Source: Halorubrum sp. BV1
GTDB lineage: Archaea > Halobacteriota > Halobacteria > Halobacteriales > Haloferacaceae
NCBI RefSeq assembly: GCF_000746205.1
Contig: NZ_JQKV01000006.1
Span: forward strand, 85,111 to 149,110
Reading direction: 5' to 3'
Length of the DNA: 64,000 bases
In this document: one piece after another, positions 1 through 9,415 of the stretch
How the letters are laid out: every line of letters begins with the position of its first letter
Numbering within the stretch: the first letter of the stretch is position 1
Notes under the pieces: generated by a model
Told to the model about the DNA's origin: nothing
Seen by the model: only the letters and a program-made list of their open reading frames with translations
Databases searched by the model: none
Translations under genes and position numbers: made by a program

Positions 1-658
1 TGTCCGACTCGTCGCCACGCTCCTCGACCGGCGCGCCCGGCGCGTTCGATTTCACGCTGCGGAGCCCCTGTTTCGCCTTCTGTTTCGAGGCGTACCCCTG
101 ACCGCCGTCGGCGATGATGTTGCCGTTGTCATGGCGGAGCCGCCAGCGCCGCTTGCCCGCCTTGTCCGTGAACAGCTCGAACGTCGCGCTGCTGCCCCCC
201 TCTTCGGGCGGTTCTTCGTCGCTATCGACGTCGACCACGTGGCCTCCCGGGGCGTTCCGCTGGACGCTCTCGATGCCCGACCGCGCGTCGCGTTTGTCGG
301 TGTACCCCTCTCCGCCGTCGGCGATGATGTTGCCGTTGTCGTGGCGAAGCCGCCAGCGCCACTTGTCGGCGGTGTCGGCGTATAACTCGAACGTCGCCTT
401 GCTCGCGACGGCGTCGTCGTCGATCTCGCCGTCGGCCTCGGGCCACTCCATCTCGACTTCGAAGTGGACCGTCTCGCCCTGTCGTTCGAGTTCCACCTCG
501 ACGTCCGGTTCCGCCGCCGGGTCGGCCGTCACGGTTCCCGTCTCGTCGACGGGCACGGGTTCGCCCCGGCGGAGCGCCCGAGCGATGCGTCGGAAGTACG
601 TCGCCATCGCCTGTCTGCTCCGGGGCTGTCGCGACTCGTGGACCGTTTCGTCTGTCAT
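1..658 (-). CDS. Amphi-Trp domain / DUF1508 repeat protein (5' complete, C-terminus outside window)
   Basis: Open for 219 codons from an ATG at 658 to the window edge, so the C-terminus is missing. After a short lead (MTDETVHESR) comes an amphi-Trp-like segment with MEWPE. Two copies of a roughly 60-residue DUF1508 (YegP-like) repeat follow. Each copy has the core WRWRLRHDNGNIIADGG or RRWRLRHDNGNIIADGG and then GY..K. An acidic linker separates the copies. It resembles the Haloferax HVO_2922 family; cellular role unknown. A TATA-like element lies near 683-691 on the minus strand, at the right distance for a leaderless transcript. Confidence 0.85.
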   Translation of the reverse strand, partial: MTDETVHESRQPRSRQAMATYFRRIARALRRGEPVPVDETGTVTADPAAEPDVEVELERQGETVHFEVEMEWPEADGEIDDDAVASKATFELYADTADKWRWRLRHDNGNIIADGGEGYTDKRDARSGIESVQRNAPGGHVVDVDSDEEPPEEGGSSATFELFTDKAGKRRWRLRHDNGNIIADGGQGYASKQKAKQGLRSVKSNAPGAPVEERGDESD

Positions 659-757
659 GCGTATACATCTCATACTCGGTGTACAAAACCCTGTGCCCCG
701 TGTCCCCGTCCGGTCGCACGGACAAGACCTAAGTGGCGTTCTCTCGGCTGTCGACGT

Positions 758-1036
758 ATGAGCGAGGAGTCGGAACGCGTCGAGACCCCCGAGGGGAGCG
801 GCGACGCTGGCGACGAGCCGGCCGGTGAGGAGACGAAGGGGATCCGCGAAGGCGTCGAGGAGTCGACGGGTGACCCGCGGCTCATCCTCCTGTTGAACGC
901 CGTGCTGTCGGGGTGGCTGGCGTGGACGGCAGTGTGGGGACTCGATCTCTTGGCCGTCGTCGACTACAGTCTCTCCACCGTCGGCGGTCTCGCGGCCGTG
1001 ATCTTCGCGCTGACGTACGTCGTCGTGTTGCGGTGA
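758..1036 (+). CDS. Small haloarchaeal membrane protein, acidic N-terminus
   Basis: 92 residues. The first 40 are almost all acidic or small residues (Asp/Glu/Gly/Ser). Two hydrophobic helices follow, around residues 44-61 and 67-90, joined by a short loop. Topology is probably a cytoplasmic acidic tail plus a two-helix hairpin. No family function recognised. It is divergent from the amphi-Trp gene and lies 80 bp upstream of upp in the same orientation. Confidence 0.7.
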   Translation: MSEESERVETPEGSGDAGDEPAGEETKGIREGVEESTGDPRLILLLNAVLSGWLAWTAVWGLDLLAVVDYSLSTVGGLAAVIFALTYVVVLR

Positions 1037-1116
1037 GCGTCGCGACCCGAGTACGCTCGACCGCGGTCGGCCGCGGTTCGCCATCTTTTAACTCGAACGC
1101 GACCGGACATCCGTCG

Positions 1117-1794
1117 ATGACCATCGAAGACCGCGACAACGCGCACCTCATCACGCACGCGCTGGCGACGGACACCCTCTCGCGGCTCCGCGACGCCGAG
1201 ACCGAGCAGGTGGCGTTCCGCAAAGGGCTGGTGAAGCTCGGCCGCATCTGCGGGTACGAGATCATCGACGGCGCGATGGAGACCGAGTACGTGCCGGTCG
1301 AGACGCCGCTCGAAGAGACGACCGGCGAGCGCGTGAAGGGGCTCGACGACGTGGTGATAATCAACGTCCTCCGGGCCGCGACCCCGTTCGTCGAGGGGCT
1401 GCTCAAGGCGTTCCCGCGCGCGAAACAGGGCGTCATCTCCGCCGGTCGCGACGAGGACGCGGGGATGACCGACGACGGCGAGTTCCCGATCACCATCGAC
1501 TACGTGAAGCTGCCGGAGATCCGACCCGAGGACACCGTCATCGTCGCCGATCCGATGCTCGCGACCGGCTCCACGATGGCCGCCGTCCTCGACCACGTCC
1601 TCGCGGAAGCCGACGACTTCGAGGACCTGTTTGTCCTTTCCGCGGTCTCTGCGCCCGACGGACTCATCCGCGTGAGCGAGGCGGTCCCCGAGGCCGACCT
1701 GCTGACGGTCGCGATCGACGACCGCCTCGATGACGAGGGGTTCATCGTCCCCGGCCTCGGCGACGCCGGCGACCGCGCGTTCCGAACGGTCTGA
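1117..1794 (+). CDS. upp: Uracil phosphoribosyltransferase
   Basis: 225 residues, the usual length. It converts uracil and PRPP to UMP (pyrimidine salvage, cytoplasm). The PRPP-binding loop DPMLATGST is at residues 145-153. VLRAA, part of the phosphate-binding region, is at 84-88. The C-terminus has the GDAGDR segment that contacts uracil in this family. The first ATG with the right N-terminus is at 1117. An AT-rich TATA-like patch at about 1084-1091 sits roughly 28 bp upstream, consistent with leaderless expression. Confidence 0.95.
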   Translation: MTIEDRDNAHLITHALATDTLSRLRDAETEQVAFRKGLVKLGRICGYEIIDGAMETEYVPVETPLEETTGERVKGLDDVVIINVLRAATPFVEGLLKAFPRAKQGVISAGRDEDAGMTDDGEFPITIDYVKLPEIRPEDTVIVADPMLATGSTMAAVLDHVLAEADDFEDLFVLSAVSAPDGLIRVSEAVPEADLLTVAIDDRLDDEGFIVPGLGDAGDRAFRTV

Positions 1795-1871
1795 CTCCCG
1801 CCGCGGTCGGACGTCTCCGCCGTCAGACGCTCTCGACGTACATTTAAGAGCCATCCCCGCGACCGATCGGT

Positions 1872-2084
1872 ATGAGCAACGCGGCGACGAGCGAGCCCTG
1901 CGACGCCTGTGGCGACCCCACGACGGACGCGCTCGCGCGGACCGTCCGCCTGAGCGTCGACCGCGCGAACATCGACACCCAGCGCCTGTGTCCCGACTGC
2001 TTCGCCGACTGGATCCGGCGGTATCAAGACCGGATGGCCGGCCGCGACGGCGATGGCGGCGACTCGGAGATCATCGTCGACTGA
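1872..2084 (+). CDS. Small double-CxxC zinc-finger protein
   Basis: 70 residues with CDAC at about 10-13 and CPDC at about 40-43, the layout of the zinc-binding microproteins abundant in haloarchaea. The C-terminus is Asp/Gly-rich. A TATA-like atttaagag lies about 28 bp before the ATG. It lies between upp and thrC, all on the same strand, with its own promoter-like sequence. Function unknown; RNA or protein binding is only a guess. Confidence 0.75.
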   Translation: MSNAATSEPCDACGDPTTDALARTVRLSVDRANIDTQRLCPDCFADWIRRYQDRMAGRDGDGGDSEIIVD

Positions 2085-2183
2085 CGGGCGTCATTCGAGT
2101 TTCGGCTCCGCCGGGGTTGTCCCCCCGGCAACGTCCGACCGGACCGCCCGTCTTAAGCCCCGTCGGCACGGACGCCGAAGCAA

Positions 2184-3467
2184 ATGGATCTCGCCATCGA
2201 CGCCCCCGCCCCGTCGGCACCCGACTGCGCCGACGACGGGACGTGGCTCGCCTGCATCGAGTGCGACGAGACGTTCGCTCCCTTCGCGACCGTGCGGTAC
2301 ACCTGCGACGAGTGTGACGGCTTACTGGAGGTTCGCTACGACGACCCGCCGACGTTCGACGAGTTCGGCGCGGGCGCGCCGACCGAGGGGCCGGACCGCG
2401 GCGTCTGGCGCTACCGCGAGGGGCTCCCCTTCGATCTGGGCGTGACGCTCCCGGAGGGCGACACGCCGCTCCACCGCGTCCCCCGCATCGAAGACGAGGT
2501 CGGCGTCGACGCGCTCCGGATCAAACACGAGGGGATGAATCCCACCGGCTCGTTCAAGGACCGCGGCATGACCGTCGGCGTCCGCGTCGCCAAGGAGCTC
2601 GGCGTCGGCGCGCTCGCCTGCGCGTCGACGGGTAACACCTCCGCGGCGCTCGCGGCCTACGGCGGCCGCGGCGACATGGAGACGCTCGTGTTGCTCCCGC
2701 AGGGAAAAGTCGCCGCGGGGAAGATTGCACAGGCCAGTCTCCACGGCGCGCGCATCCTCGAAGTGGACGGCAACTTCGACGCCTGCCTCGACATCGTTCA
2801 AGAGTTGGCCGCCCGCGGCGAGGCGTACCTGCTCAACTCGCTCAACCCCTTCCGCTTGGAGGGCCAGAAGACGATCGGCTTCGAGATCTTGGAGGCGTTC
2901 CGCGACGACTACGGGACGTTCCCGGACCGGATCGTCCTCCCCGTCGGCAATGCCGGCAACACCTCGGCGCTGTATAAGGGATTCCGCGAACTCGTCCAGT
3001 CGGGCGCACTCGCCGTCGACGAGGTTCCCACGCTCACCGGCGTGCAGGCGGCGGGCGCGGCACCGATGGTGGAAGCGATCGAAGAGGGCAACGACGAGAT
3101 CCGCCGCTGGGAGGAGGTCGAGACGCGCGCGACCGCGATCCGCATCGGCAACCCGGTCAACGCGCCGAAGGCGATCCCCGGAATCAGGAACACCGGCGGC
3201 ACCGCGGTCGCCGTCGAGGACGACGAGATCACCGAGGCGCAGCGACAGCTCGCCGAGGAGGGCGTCGGCGTCGAACCCGCCTCCGCCGCGAGCCTCGCCG
3301 GGCTGAAGAAGCTCCGCCGCGAGGGCGTCGTCGACGACGACGAGCAGGTCGTCTGTCTGACGACCGGCCACCTGCTGAAAGACCCCGATGCCGCCTACGA
3401 GGCCGGCGGCGACCCCGAACCCGTCCCGAACGACGTCGACGCCGTGGTCGAGCACCTGCACGAGTGA
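2184..3467 (+). CDS. thrC: Threonine synthase
   Basis: 427 residues. PLP enzyme converting O-phosphohomoserine to threonine. An N-terminal zinc-ribbon (C24, C27, C41, C44) precedes the fold-II catalytic domain, as in many archaeal ThrC. The PLP lysine is K125 in NPTGSFKDRG. A glycine-rich phosphate-binding loop GNAGNTS lies near residues 253-259. The C-terminus has the E-P-A-S-A-A-S segment and a TTGH close. TATA-like cttaagcc lies about 30 bp before the ATG. It is convergent with serA. Confidence 0.95.
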   Translation: MDLAIDAPAPSAPDCADDGTWLACIECDETFAPFATVRYTCDECDGLLEVRYDDPPTFDEFGAGAPTEGPDRGVWRYREGLPFDLGVTLPEGDTPLHRVPRIEDEVGVDALRIKHEGMNPTGSFKDRGMTVGVRVAKELGVGALACASTGNTSAALAAYGGRGDMETLVLLPQGKVAAGKIAQASLHGARILEVDGNFDACLDIVQELAARGEAYLLNSLNPFRLEGQKTIGFEILEAFRDDYGTFPDRIVLPVGNAGNTSALYKGFRELVQSGALAVDEVPTLTGVQAAGAAPMVEAIEEGNDEIRRWEEVETRATAIRIGNPVNAPKAIPGIRNTGGTAVAVEDDEITEAQRQLAEEGVGVEPASAASLAGLKKLRREGVVDDDEQVVCLTTGHLLKDPDAAYEAGGDPEPVPNDVDAVVEHLHE

Positions 3468-3636
3468 TCGTCGCGGGAGCGTCGTCACTCCCGTCAGGAC
3501 CGGGGACGCAACCACCGACGGCGCGAGCTGCCGCCGCCTCGATCTGAGAGCGGACGCCAGATCGGTCTATCGTCGTATGCCGTGTGAAACCCGTCCCGCG
3601 TGGAAACTACGGTCCGGACAGTCGGGGACCCGACGC

Positions 3637-5241
3637 TTACTCCGCCTGTCGCTCGTCCGCACCGTCCAGCGTGATCTCGGTGATCTCCACGATCCGGTCG
3701 TCGTCGAGCAGCTCCTCGATCGCGGCGTCCGGCACGTCCTGGTCGAGGTTGTAGACGGTGAGCGCCTCGCCGCCCTGCGTCTCGCGGGCGTTGAACATCC
3801 CGGCGATGTTGACGTCGTGGTCGCCGAGGACGGTACCGATGAAGCCGATGACACCGGGCTCGTCCGTGTTGCGTGCGACGAGCATGTTGCCGTACGGGAC
3901 CGCGTCGACACGGAAGCCGTCGATCCGGACGATGCGGGCGTCCTCGCCGGCGAAAAGCGTCCCTTCGACGGAGATCTGGTCGTCGCCGTTGTTGACGGTG
4001 ACCCGGACCAGACTCTGGAAATCCTCCGTCTGACGGGTCTTCGACTCGGTCACCTCGATGCCGCGCTCCTCGGCGAGCCGCGGCGCGTTGACCGCGTTGA
4101 CCTGCCACTCCAGCGGCTCGAAGACGCCCTTGAGCGCCGACGCCGTGACGAGGTCGACGTCCTCGGCGGCGATGTCCCCCTCGTAGGTCGCCTCGACCTC
4201 GGTGATGCGCCCGTCGAGCAGCTGTGCGGCGACCTTGCCCGCGGTCTCCGCCACGTCGAGATACGGCTCGATCCGCGGGAAGGCGGTCTCGTCGACCGAA
4301 GGCGCGTTGAGCGCGGTCAAGACGGGCTCGTCGGCGAACGCCGAGAGAACGGCCTCGGCGGTGTCGACGGCGACGTTCTCCTGGGCGGCCTCGGTCGAGG
4401 CTCCGAGGTGCGGGGTGACGACGACCTCTTCGACGTCGAGAAGCGGCGAGTCGGTCGGGAGCGGCTCCTCGGCGAAGGAGTCGAGCGCGGCACCCGCGAG
4501 CACGCCGTCGTCGACTGCCTCGGCCAGCGCGTCTTCGTCGACGATGCCGCCGCGCGCGCAGTTGATCAGGTAGCCGCCCTCCAGCTGGGCCAGCTCGTCC
4601 TCGCCGATCATCCCCTCGGTCTCGGGTAAAAGCGGCGTGTGGATCGTCGCGAAGTCGCCCGCCGCGAGCGCGTCGTGGAGGTCGTCTGCCAGCTCCGCCC
4701 CCAGACGGTCCGCGCGCTCCTCGGAGATGTACGGGTCGTAGACGACGAGATCCATGCCGAGCGAGTCGAGCCGCTTTGCGACCTCCTGCCCGACGCGGCC
4801 GAGCCCGACGATGGTGAGCGTCTTGTTGTTCACCTCGGTGCCGAGGAACTCGCCTTTCGCCCACTCGCCGCCGACGAGGCGGCTGTGGGCCTGCGGGATG
4901 GAACGCGCAACGGCGAACGTCATCGCGACGGTGTGTTCGGCGGCGGCCCGGACGTTTCCGTCCGGCGCGTTGGCGACGATGACACCGTGGTCGGTCGCAG
5001 CCTCGATGTCGATGTTGTCGACCCCGATCCCGGCGCGGCCGACGATGACGAGGTCCTCTGCGGCCTCGAAGACGGCCTCGTTCACGTCGGTGCCGGAGCG
5101 CACGATGAGCGCGTTGGCGTCGCTGACGGCCGCCAAGAGCGCGTCGCCTTCGGCTTCGTAGTCCGTTTCGACTTCGTGGCCGGCGTCTCGGAGTCGGTCC
5201 AACCCCGCGTCCGCGATGGGGTCGGTCACGAGTACCTTCAT
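3637..5241 (-). CDS. serA: D-3-phosphoglycerate dehydrogenase
   Basis: 534 residues, the long SerA form. It oxidises 3-phosphoglycerate to 3-phosphohydroxypyruvate with NAD, the first step of serine synthesis. Rossmann motif GLGRVG is at 146-151. The catalytic arginine lies in NCARGG and the histidine in HLGAS. The ASB (allosteric substrate-binding) domain and a C-terminal ACT domain follow (NIAGMFNARE...GGEALTVYN), so serine feedback control is plausible. I prefer the ATG at 5241 (MKVLVTD) over the one at 5253. A TATA-like ggttaacc is at about 5261-5268. serB lies at 26.5 kb. Confidence 0.95.
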   Translation of the reverse strand: MKVLVTDPIADAGLDRLRDAGHEVETDYEAEGDALLAAVSDANALIVRSGTDVNEAVFEAAEDLVIVGRAGIGVDNIDIEAATDHGVIVANAPDGNVRAAAEHTVAMTFAVARSIPQAHSRLVGGEWAKGEFLGTEVNNKTLTIVGLGRVGQEVAKRLDSLGMDLVVYDPYISEERADRLGAELADDLHDALAAGDFATIHTPLLPETEGMIGEDELAQLEGGYLINCARGGIVDEDALAEAVDDGVLAGAALDSFAEEPLPTDSPLLDVEEVVVTPHLGASTEAAQENVAVDTAEAVLSAFADEPVLTALNAPSVDETAFPRIEPYLDVAETAGKVAAQLLDGRITEVEATYEGDIAAEDVDLVTASALKGVFEPLEWQVNAVNAPRLAEERGIEVTESKTRQTEDFQSLVRVTVNNGDDQISVEGTLFAGEDARIVRIDGFRVDAVPYGNMLVARNTDEPGVIGFIGTVLGDHDVNIAGMFNARETQGGEALTVYNLDQDVPDAAIEELLDDDRIVEITEITLDGADERQAE

Positions 5242-5500
5242 ACGCGTGTCCACCGGCGGCGCGAGGTTAACCCTTTCCGAATCGCGCCGTTTTGCCGCCT
5301 AGATGATCCGCTATCGTGCATACCGAACCCCAACGTTTCCCGTGGAAAGTGCCCGTTCGTGGGTATCCATCGGAACGCGACTGGCCGCGCGGTCGCGGCT
5401 CGGCGACCGCGGACTCGCGCCACGTCGGCGGGCGAACGCGGATCCGCCCGGTGCTCGCGTCGCTCCGGCGGCTCGTTTCGAGGCGTGTGGCGGCACTACC

Positions 5501-5509
5501 TTTTATATC
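5501..5509 (+). promoter_or_regulatory. TATA box of the CNNM/CBS gene
   Basis: A canonical archaeal TATA element (ttttatatc) lies 18-26 bp before the ATG at 5527. The spacing implies a leaderless or nearly leaderless mRNA. Confidence 0.65.
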
Positions 5510-5526
5510 GGGACACACATCCCGGT

Positions 5527-6813
5527 ATGGACCTCACCATCGCCTTCGCGGGCGTCGCCGCCATCGTCGCGCTGACGGGCATAAGCGCCTTCTTTTCCAG
5601 TTCCGAGCTCGCCGTCTTCTCCGTGGCGAGCCACCGCGTCGACTCGCTCGTCGCGGCGGGCGTTCCGGGGGCGGGGTCGCTCGCCGCGCTGCGCGAGGAC
5701 TCACACCGCTTCCTCGTCACCGCCCTCGTGAGCAACAACATCGCCAACATCGCGGCCGCGTCGGTCGCGACCGCGGTGTTCGTCCGGTTCGGGTTCTCCG
5801 CCGGTACCGCAGCGACCGGGTCGACCGCGGTCACCTCCGTGTTCGTCATCGTGTTCGGCGAGATCGCGCCGAAGTCGTACGCGGTCGCACACGCGGAGCG
5901 ACACGCCCTCCGCGTCTCGCGGCCCGTCCTCGCGATCCAGCGCGCCCTCCGTCCGGTGTTGTTCCTGTTCGAGGCGCTTTCCGGCGTCGTCAACCGGTTC
6001 ACCGGCGGAGAGTCGGCGATCGAGTCGTACCTCACCCGCGAGGAGATCGCGACGCTCGTGCTGTCCGGCGAGGCGGCGGGCGCGCTCGACGCCGACGAGA
6101 GCGCGATGATCCGCGGCGTCCTCGACTTGGAGTCGACCCGCGTCGCGTCGGTGATGGTCCCGCGCACGAACATGGTCTCGCTTCCGGACACCGCAGCTCC
6201 GGCGGACGTGCTCTCGACGGCCGCACGCGAGGGCGTCACTCGCCTGCCGATCTACGGGGAGAACCGCGACGACGTGGTCGGCGTCGTCGACGTGCGCGAC
6301 GCGATCCGCGCGACCGAGACGGGCGACGACCTGGCGAGCGCCCTGCGCGAGGCGACGTTCGTTCCGGAGACCCAACCGCTCGACGAGTTGTTCGAGCGGA
6401 TGCGAAGCGAGGGGTTCCGTCTCGCCGTCGTCGTCGACGAGTTCGGCGCGGTCGTCGGCCTCGTCACGCTCGAAGACGTGGTCGAGGAGGTGGTCGGCGA
6501 GCTCGTCGGCCGGTGGGAACACGACCACGTCGACGTGGTCGCACCGGACACGGCCGTGGTCCGCGGCTGGACGACCGTGGCACACCTCAACGAGACGCTC
6601 GGGCTCTCGCTGCCGAGCGAGGGCGTCGAGACGGTCGCCGGGCTGATCACCCAGCGGCTCGGCCGCGTCCCGGCCGAGGGCGACCGTGTCGAGATCGGCG
6701 GTTCCGCGCTCGTCGTCACCGGCGCGACCGCGACGCGGGTCACCCGCGTCCGCGTCGAACACGCGGGCGCTCTCGGGGGCGACGGGGACGCCGACGAGGC
6801 GGGGGACGCGTAG
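5527..6813 (+). CDS. CNNM-domain membrane protein with CBS pair and CorC/HlyC domain
   Basis: 428 residues. The N-terminal CNNM (DUF21) domain holds three to four membrane segments between residues 1 and about 140, with the FFSSSELAVFS and FGEIAPKSYA family motifs. A CBS pair spans about 200-330 (VMVPRTNMVSLP..., VVDEFGAVVGLVTLEDV). A CorC_HlyC domain ends the protein. Members of this family are implicated in Mg2+/Co2+ export or regulation of ion transport; the CBS pair usually binds adenosine nucleotides. A shorter paralogue lies at 54.6 kb. Confidence 0.9.
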   Translation: MDLTIAFAGVAAIVALTGISAFFSSSELAVFSVASHRVDSLVAAGVPGAGSLAALREDSHRFLVTALVSNNIANIAAASVATAVFVRFGFSAGTAATGSTAVTSVFVIVFGEIAPKSYAVAHAERHALRVSRPVLAIQRALRPVLFLFEALSGVVNRFTGGESAIESYLTREEIATLVLSGEAAGALDADESAMIRGVLDLESTRVASVMVPRTNMVSLPDTAAPADVLSTAAREGVTRLPIYGENRDDVVGVVDVRDAIRATETGDDLASALREATFVPETQPLDELFERMRSEGFRLAVVVDEFGAVVGLVTLEDVVEEVVGELVGRWEHDHVDVVAPDTAVVRGWTTVAHLNETLGLSLPSEGVETVAGLITQRLGRVPAEGDRVEIGGSALVVTGATATRVTRVRVEHAGALGGDGDADEAGDA

Positions 6814-6899
6814 ACCGACGACCGTCGGTTTCCCGTAACACAACATACATATCCGTCGGTCCGGTTCTTTCAGTATACGCGTTCTCTCATGAAGGCTCG

Positions 6900-7748
6900 A
6901 TGGGTCGGTGGTCGCCGATGATGGCTCGCTGGGAGTGCGGCCACTGCGGGTTCCTCGCGTGGGCCGACGACCGCGACGCGATGCGCGAGGTCACCGGTTC
7001 GCACCTGCTGGCGCACGCGCCCGAGGCGGTGACGCGCTCCGACTTCCGGACGAACTGGGACTGCCCGTACTGCGCCACTGCGAAGACGGCCTACGACGCC
7101 GACGGCGCGGTCGACGAGTTCAAAACGCACCTCCACGAGCACGTGGCCGACCGGATCGTCGACGACGCGCACGTCGCCGATCGTTTCGACTGGAACGGGA
7201 CCGTCCGGATCGACGCGCCCGTCGACAGCGACGGCGCAGACGACCTCCGCGCCCACTTCCACGGCCACGCCGACCTGGTGATCGCGGTCACTCTCGACCC
7301 AGAACGGTTCGTCCGGCTCCTCGACGACCGGCTCGACGCGTGGCCGCGGCGAACCGTCGTCGTCAGCACCGAGGAGTATCCGTTCGACGACGAGGCCGAT
7401 ATCGGCGTCGACGACGGCGCGATCGAAATGGTCGAGATCGATCCCCGACTCGGCCCGGACGAGCTGGGTGAGACAGTCTCGCGGATCATCGACGTGAACC
7501 ACGCCGCGGGCGACGTGCTCTCGCTCGAAGTCAGCGTGTTCCACGAGATCGTGTCGTCGTTCGACGTCCAGACCGCCTGCGCGTTCGTCCGGATGCTCTC
7601 GGCGCGGATCGACGACGCGGGCGGCGCGCTCCAACTGTACGTCGACGGCGACGCCGACCCGAACGTCTCGACGGTGATGAACTTCCTCGACGACGAGGTC
7701 GAACTGGCTATCACGCCCGCCGACGGCCGGTTTATTCGCCGCTCGTGA
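6900..7748 (+). CDS. Haloarchaeal zinc-finger protein with N-terminal CxxC...CxxC
   Basis: 282 residues. CGHC (about 13-16) and a later CPYC suggest a zinc finger, followed by a His-rich stretch. The remainder (HADLVIAVTLDPERF..., EVSVFHEIVSSFDVQTACAFVRML, LQLYVDGDADPN) resembles a RecA/KaiC-like fold without a P-loop; this fold assignment is inference. I chose the ATG at 6900 because a tatacg element at 6873-6878 is correctly spaced. ATG at 6918 (MMARWECG) is an alternative. Its 3' end overlaps the convergent HEAT gene by 17 bp. Confidence 0.75.
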   Translation: MGRWSPMMARWECGHCGFLAWADDRDAMREVTGSHLLAHAPEAVTRSDFRTNWDCPYCATAKTAYDADGAVDEFKTHLHEHVADRIVDDAHVADRFDWNGTVRIDAPVDSDGADDLRAHFHGHADLVIAVTLDPERFVRLLDDRLDAWPRRTVVVSTEEYPFDDEADIGVDDGAIEMVEIDPRLGPDELGETVSRIIDVNHAAGDVLSLEVSVFHEIVSSFDVQTACAFVRMLSARIDDAGGALQLYVDGDADPNVSTVMNFLDDEVELAITPADGRFIRRS

Positions 7749-9261
7749 GTCCGGTCGCGTCGCGCTCGTCCGCGCTTCCGGACACGTCCCGTTTCTGTTC
7801 GTCAGCCTCGGACCCCGAGCCCCTCTCGCCCGTCCGGTCCGCGTGCTGTTCGGTGTAGTCCGCCGGCCACCGCACGTAGACGTACTCGATCGCCCGGTCG
7901 ACCGCAGACGCGGCCGTCTGCCGCTTGATCCGCCGCAGAACGCGACGCGCGCGCCGCTTCGTGTCCGGCCGCGTCGCCGCGTCTTCCGATAGCTCTCGCA
8001 GCGCGCGCTCGGCGCTCGACGTCGCGACCAACGGCAGGTACGCGGCCGCGATGTCCGCCGTCTGTTCGTCGGGGTGGTCGAGTGCGTCGAGGAGCCACGA
8101 GACCGCACGGGCCGGACCGGAACCTGTCCCGTCTCCATCCGCCTCCTCGCGGTCGCCGGTTCCGTCGTCCCCGTCCGCCTCCTCTCGGCCGCCGGTTCTG
8201 TCGTCCCCGTCCGCCTCCCCGTCCGATCCGCTCTCGTCGCCGGTTCGTGTGGCCACGGCGAGTTCGCCGAGGAGCCACGCGGCGCACCGCTCCGTCTTCG
8301 CCGTGGCGCGATCCGGCCGCTCGCCCGTCACGATCCCCGCGAGGAGCCGCTGGACATCGGTATCGTCGCCGTCGGGCGCTCTCGACGCGGCTCCCGTCCC
8401 CTCGTCTCCGGTCGGAACGAGCCGCTCGCGGGCGTCCCGCCCGCGGATAGCCTCCCCCTCGGCGACGAGCCGAACGACCGACACCGCCGCGGCGTGCCGC
8501 ACCGACGGGGAGGGGTCGTCGAGCGCGTCGAAGAGCACCGCTGCGGCGTCGCGCCGGTCGACGTCGTGGAGTCGTTCGACGGCGAGCCGCCGCAGTCGCT
8601 CGTCGCCGACGTCGACGGCCGTCGCGAGGAGATCGACGGCGTCGCCGGTGCCGATCGCGACCAGCGCGTCGACCGCGGCGCGCCGAACGAGCGTGTTCGC
8701 CGTCCCCAACAGCCCTCTGATCGGCTCGACGGCCTCGCCGCCGAGGTCGGCGTAGGCGCGAACCGACCGGGCTCGGACCCGCGGATCGCCGTCGTCGAAC
8801 GCGTCGCGGACGACCGCGACCGACCGGTCCGTCCCGTACGACGCGAGTCCGGTCGCACCGACCATTCGGTACTCGCCGAACTCGCTCGTGAGCCACCGCG
8901 CGAACAGCTCTTCTGGTCCGCGCTCGTCCGCACTCTCCCGCTTTTCGATCTGGGTTGCGACCCGCCGCACCAACTCGTCGAGGTAGCGATCCCCGTGAAA
9001 GTACAGCGAGTCGATGGCGGCCGCGCGCACCGCCGCGTCGTCGTCGGTGAGGGCCACGCGGAGCAGCCGGTCGGCGATCGCTCGCTCGCTCGCCGTCATC
9101 GAACTCGACGGGTTACCGAGCGCCGCGGCGGCCTCCTTCCGCGTCGCCGCGTCGTTGCGCCCGTCGAGCAGCGCGAACGCCTCCGGTCGCGAGTCCGCTC
9201 CGCTCCGATCGCGCCGTCCGTCTCGCCCGACCTCACCGTCGCGGTCGTCAGACCCGCTCAT
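7732..9261 (-). CDS. HEAT-repeat protein
   Basis: 509 residues made of HEAT-like helical repeats, for example DDAAVRAAAIDSLYFHGD, DPRVRARSVRAYADLGG and NTLVRRAAVDALVAIG. The protein is probably a scaffold or protein-interaction surface; no partner can be named. A hydrophilic insert near residues 350-380 is encoded by a 36-bp tandem repeat (8138-8220) specifying an EEADGDDGTGDR-like unit. The C-terminal tail is acidic. ATG at 9261 (MSGSDDRDG) is preferred; an upstream in-frame start at 9336 gives an atypical Arg-rich lead. Confidence 0.8.
   Translation of the reverse strand: MSGSDDRDGEVGRDGRRDRSGADSRPEAFALLDGRNDAATRKEAAAALGNPSSSMTASERAIADRLLRVALTDDDAAVRAAAIDSLYFHGDRYLDELVRRVATQIEKRESADERGPEELFARWLTSEFGEYRMVGATGLASYGTDRSVAVVRDAFDDGDPRVRARSVRAYADLGGEAVEPIRGLLGTANTLVRRAAVDALVAIGTGDAVDLLATAVDVGDERLRRLAVERLHDVDRRDAAAVLFDALDDPSPSVRHAAAVSVVRLVAEGEAIRGRDARERLVPTGDEGTGAASRAPDGDDTDVQRLLAGIVTGERPDRATAKTERCAAWLLGELAVATRTGDESGSDGEADGDDRTGGREEADGDDGTGDREEADGDGTGSGPARAVSWLLDALDHPDEQTADIAAAYLPLVATSSAERALRELSEDAATRPDTKRRARRVLRRIKRQTAASAVDRAIEYVYVRWPADYTEQHADRTGERGSGSEADEQKRDVSGSADERDATGLTSGE
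8138..8220. repeat. 36-bp tandem repeat inside the HEAT-repeat gene
   Basis: Two near-identical 36-bp copies (8138-8173, 8174-8209) and a partial third. The period is a multiple of three, so the reading frame is kept and 12-residue acidic units are added. Confidence 0.8.
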
Positions 9262-9415
9262 CTCACGGCCCCTGTATCGCGCCGTCGGCCGTGGCTCGTC
9301 GCTCCACTCGCAGCGGGACCCTCCCAACCGCCGCACGATACATCGTCCATCTGTCAGGCACTCTCCGTGCGCCCGGATTAAACATACCCCCGCGAGTATC
9401 AGCGGCGAGAACCGG

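Noticed and set aside
5316..6899. Long in-frame N-terminal extension of the zinc-finger gene at 6900
   Set aside because: It is Arg-rich, overlaps the CNNM gene in another frame, and no promoter supports it.
6889..6921. ATG at 6889 as the start of the zinc-finger gene
   Set aside because: Out of frame; it meets a stop after ten codons.
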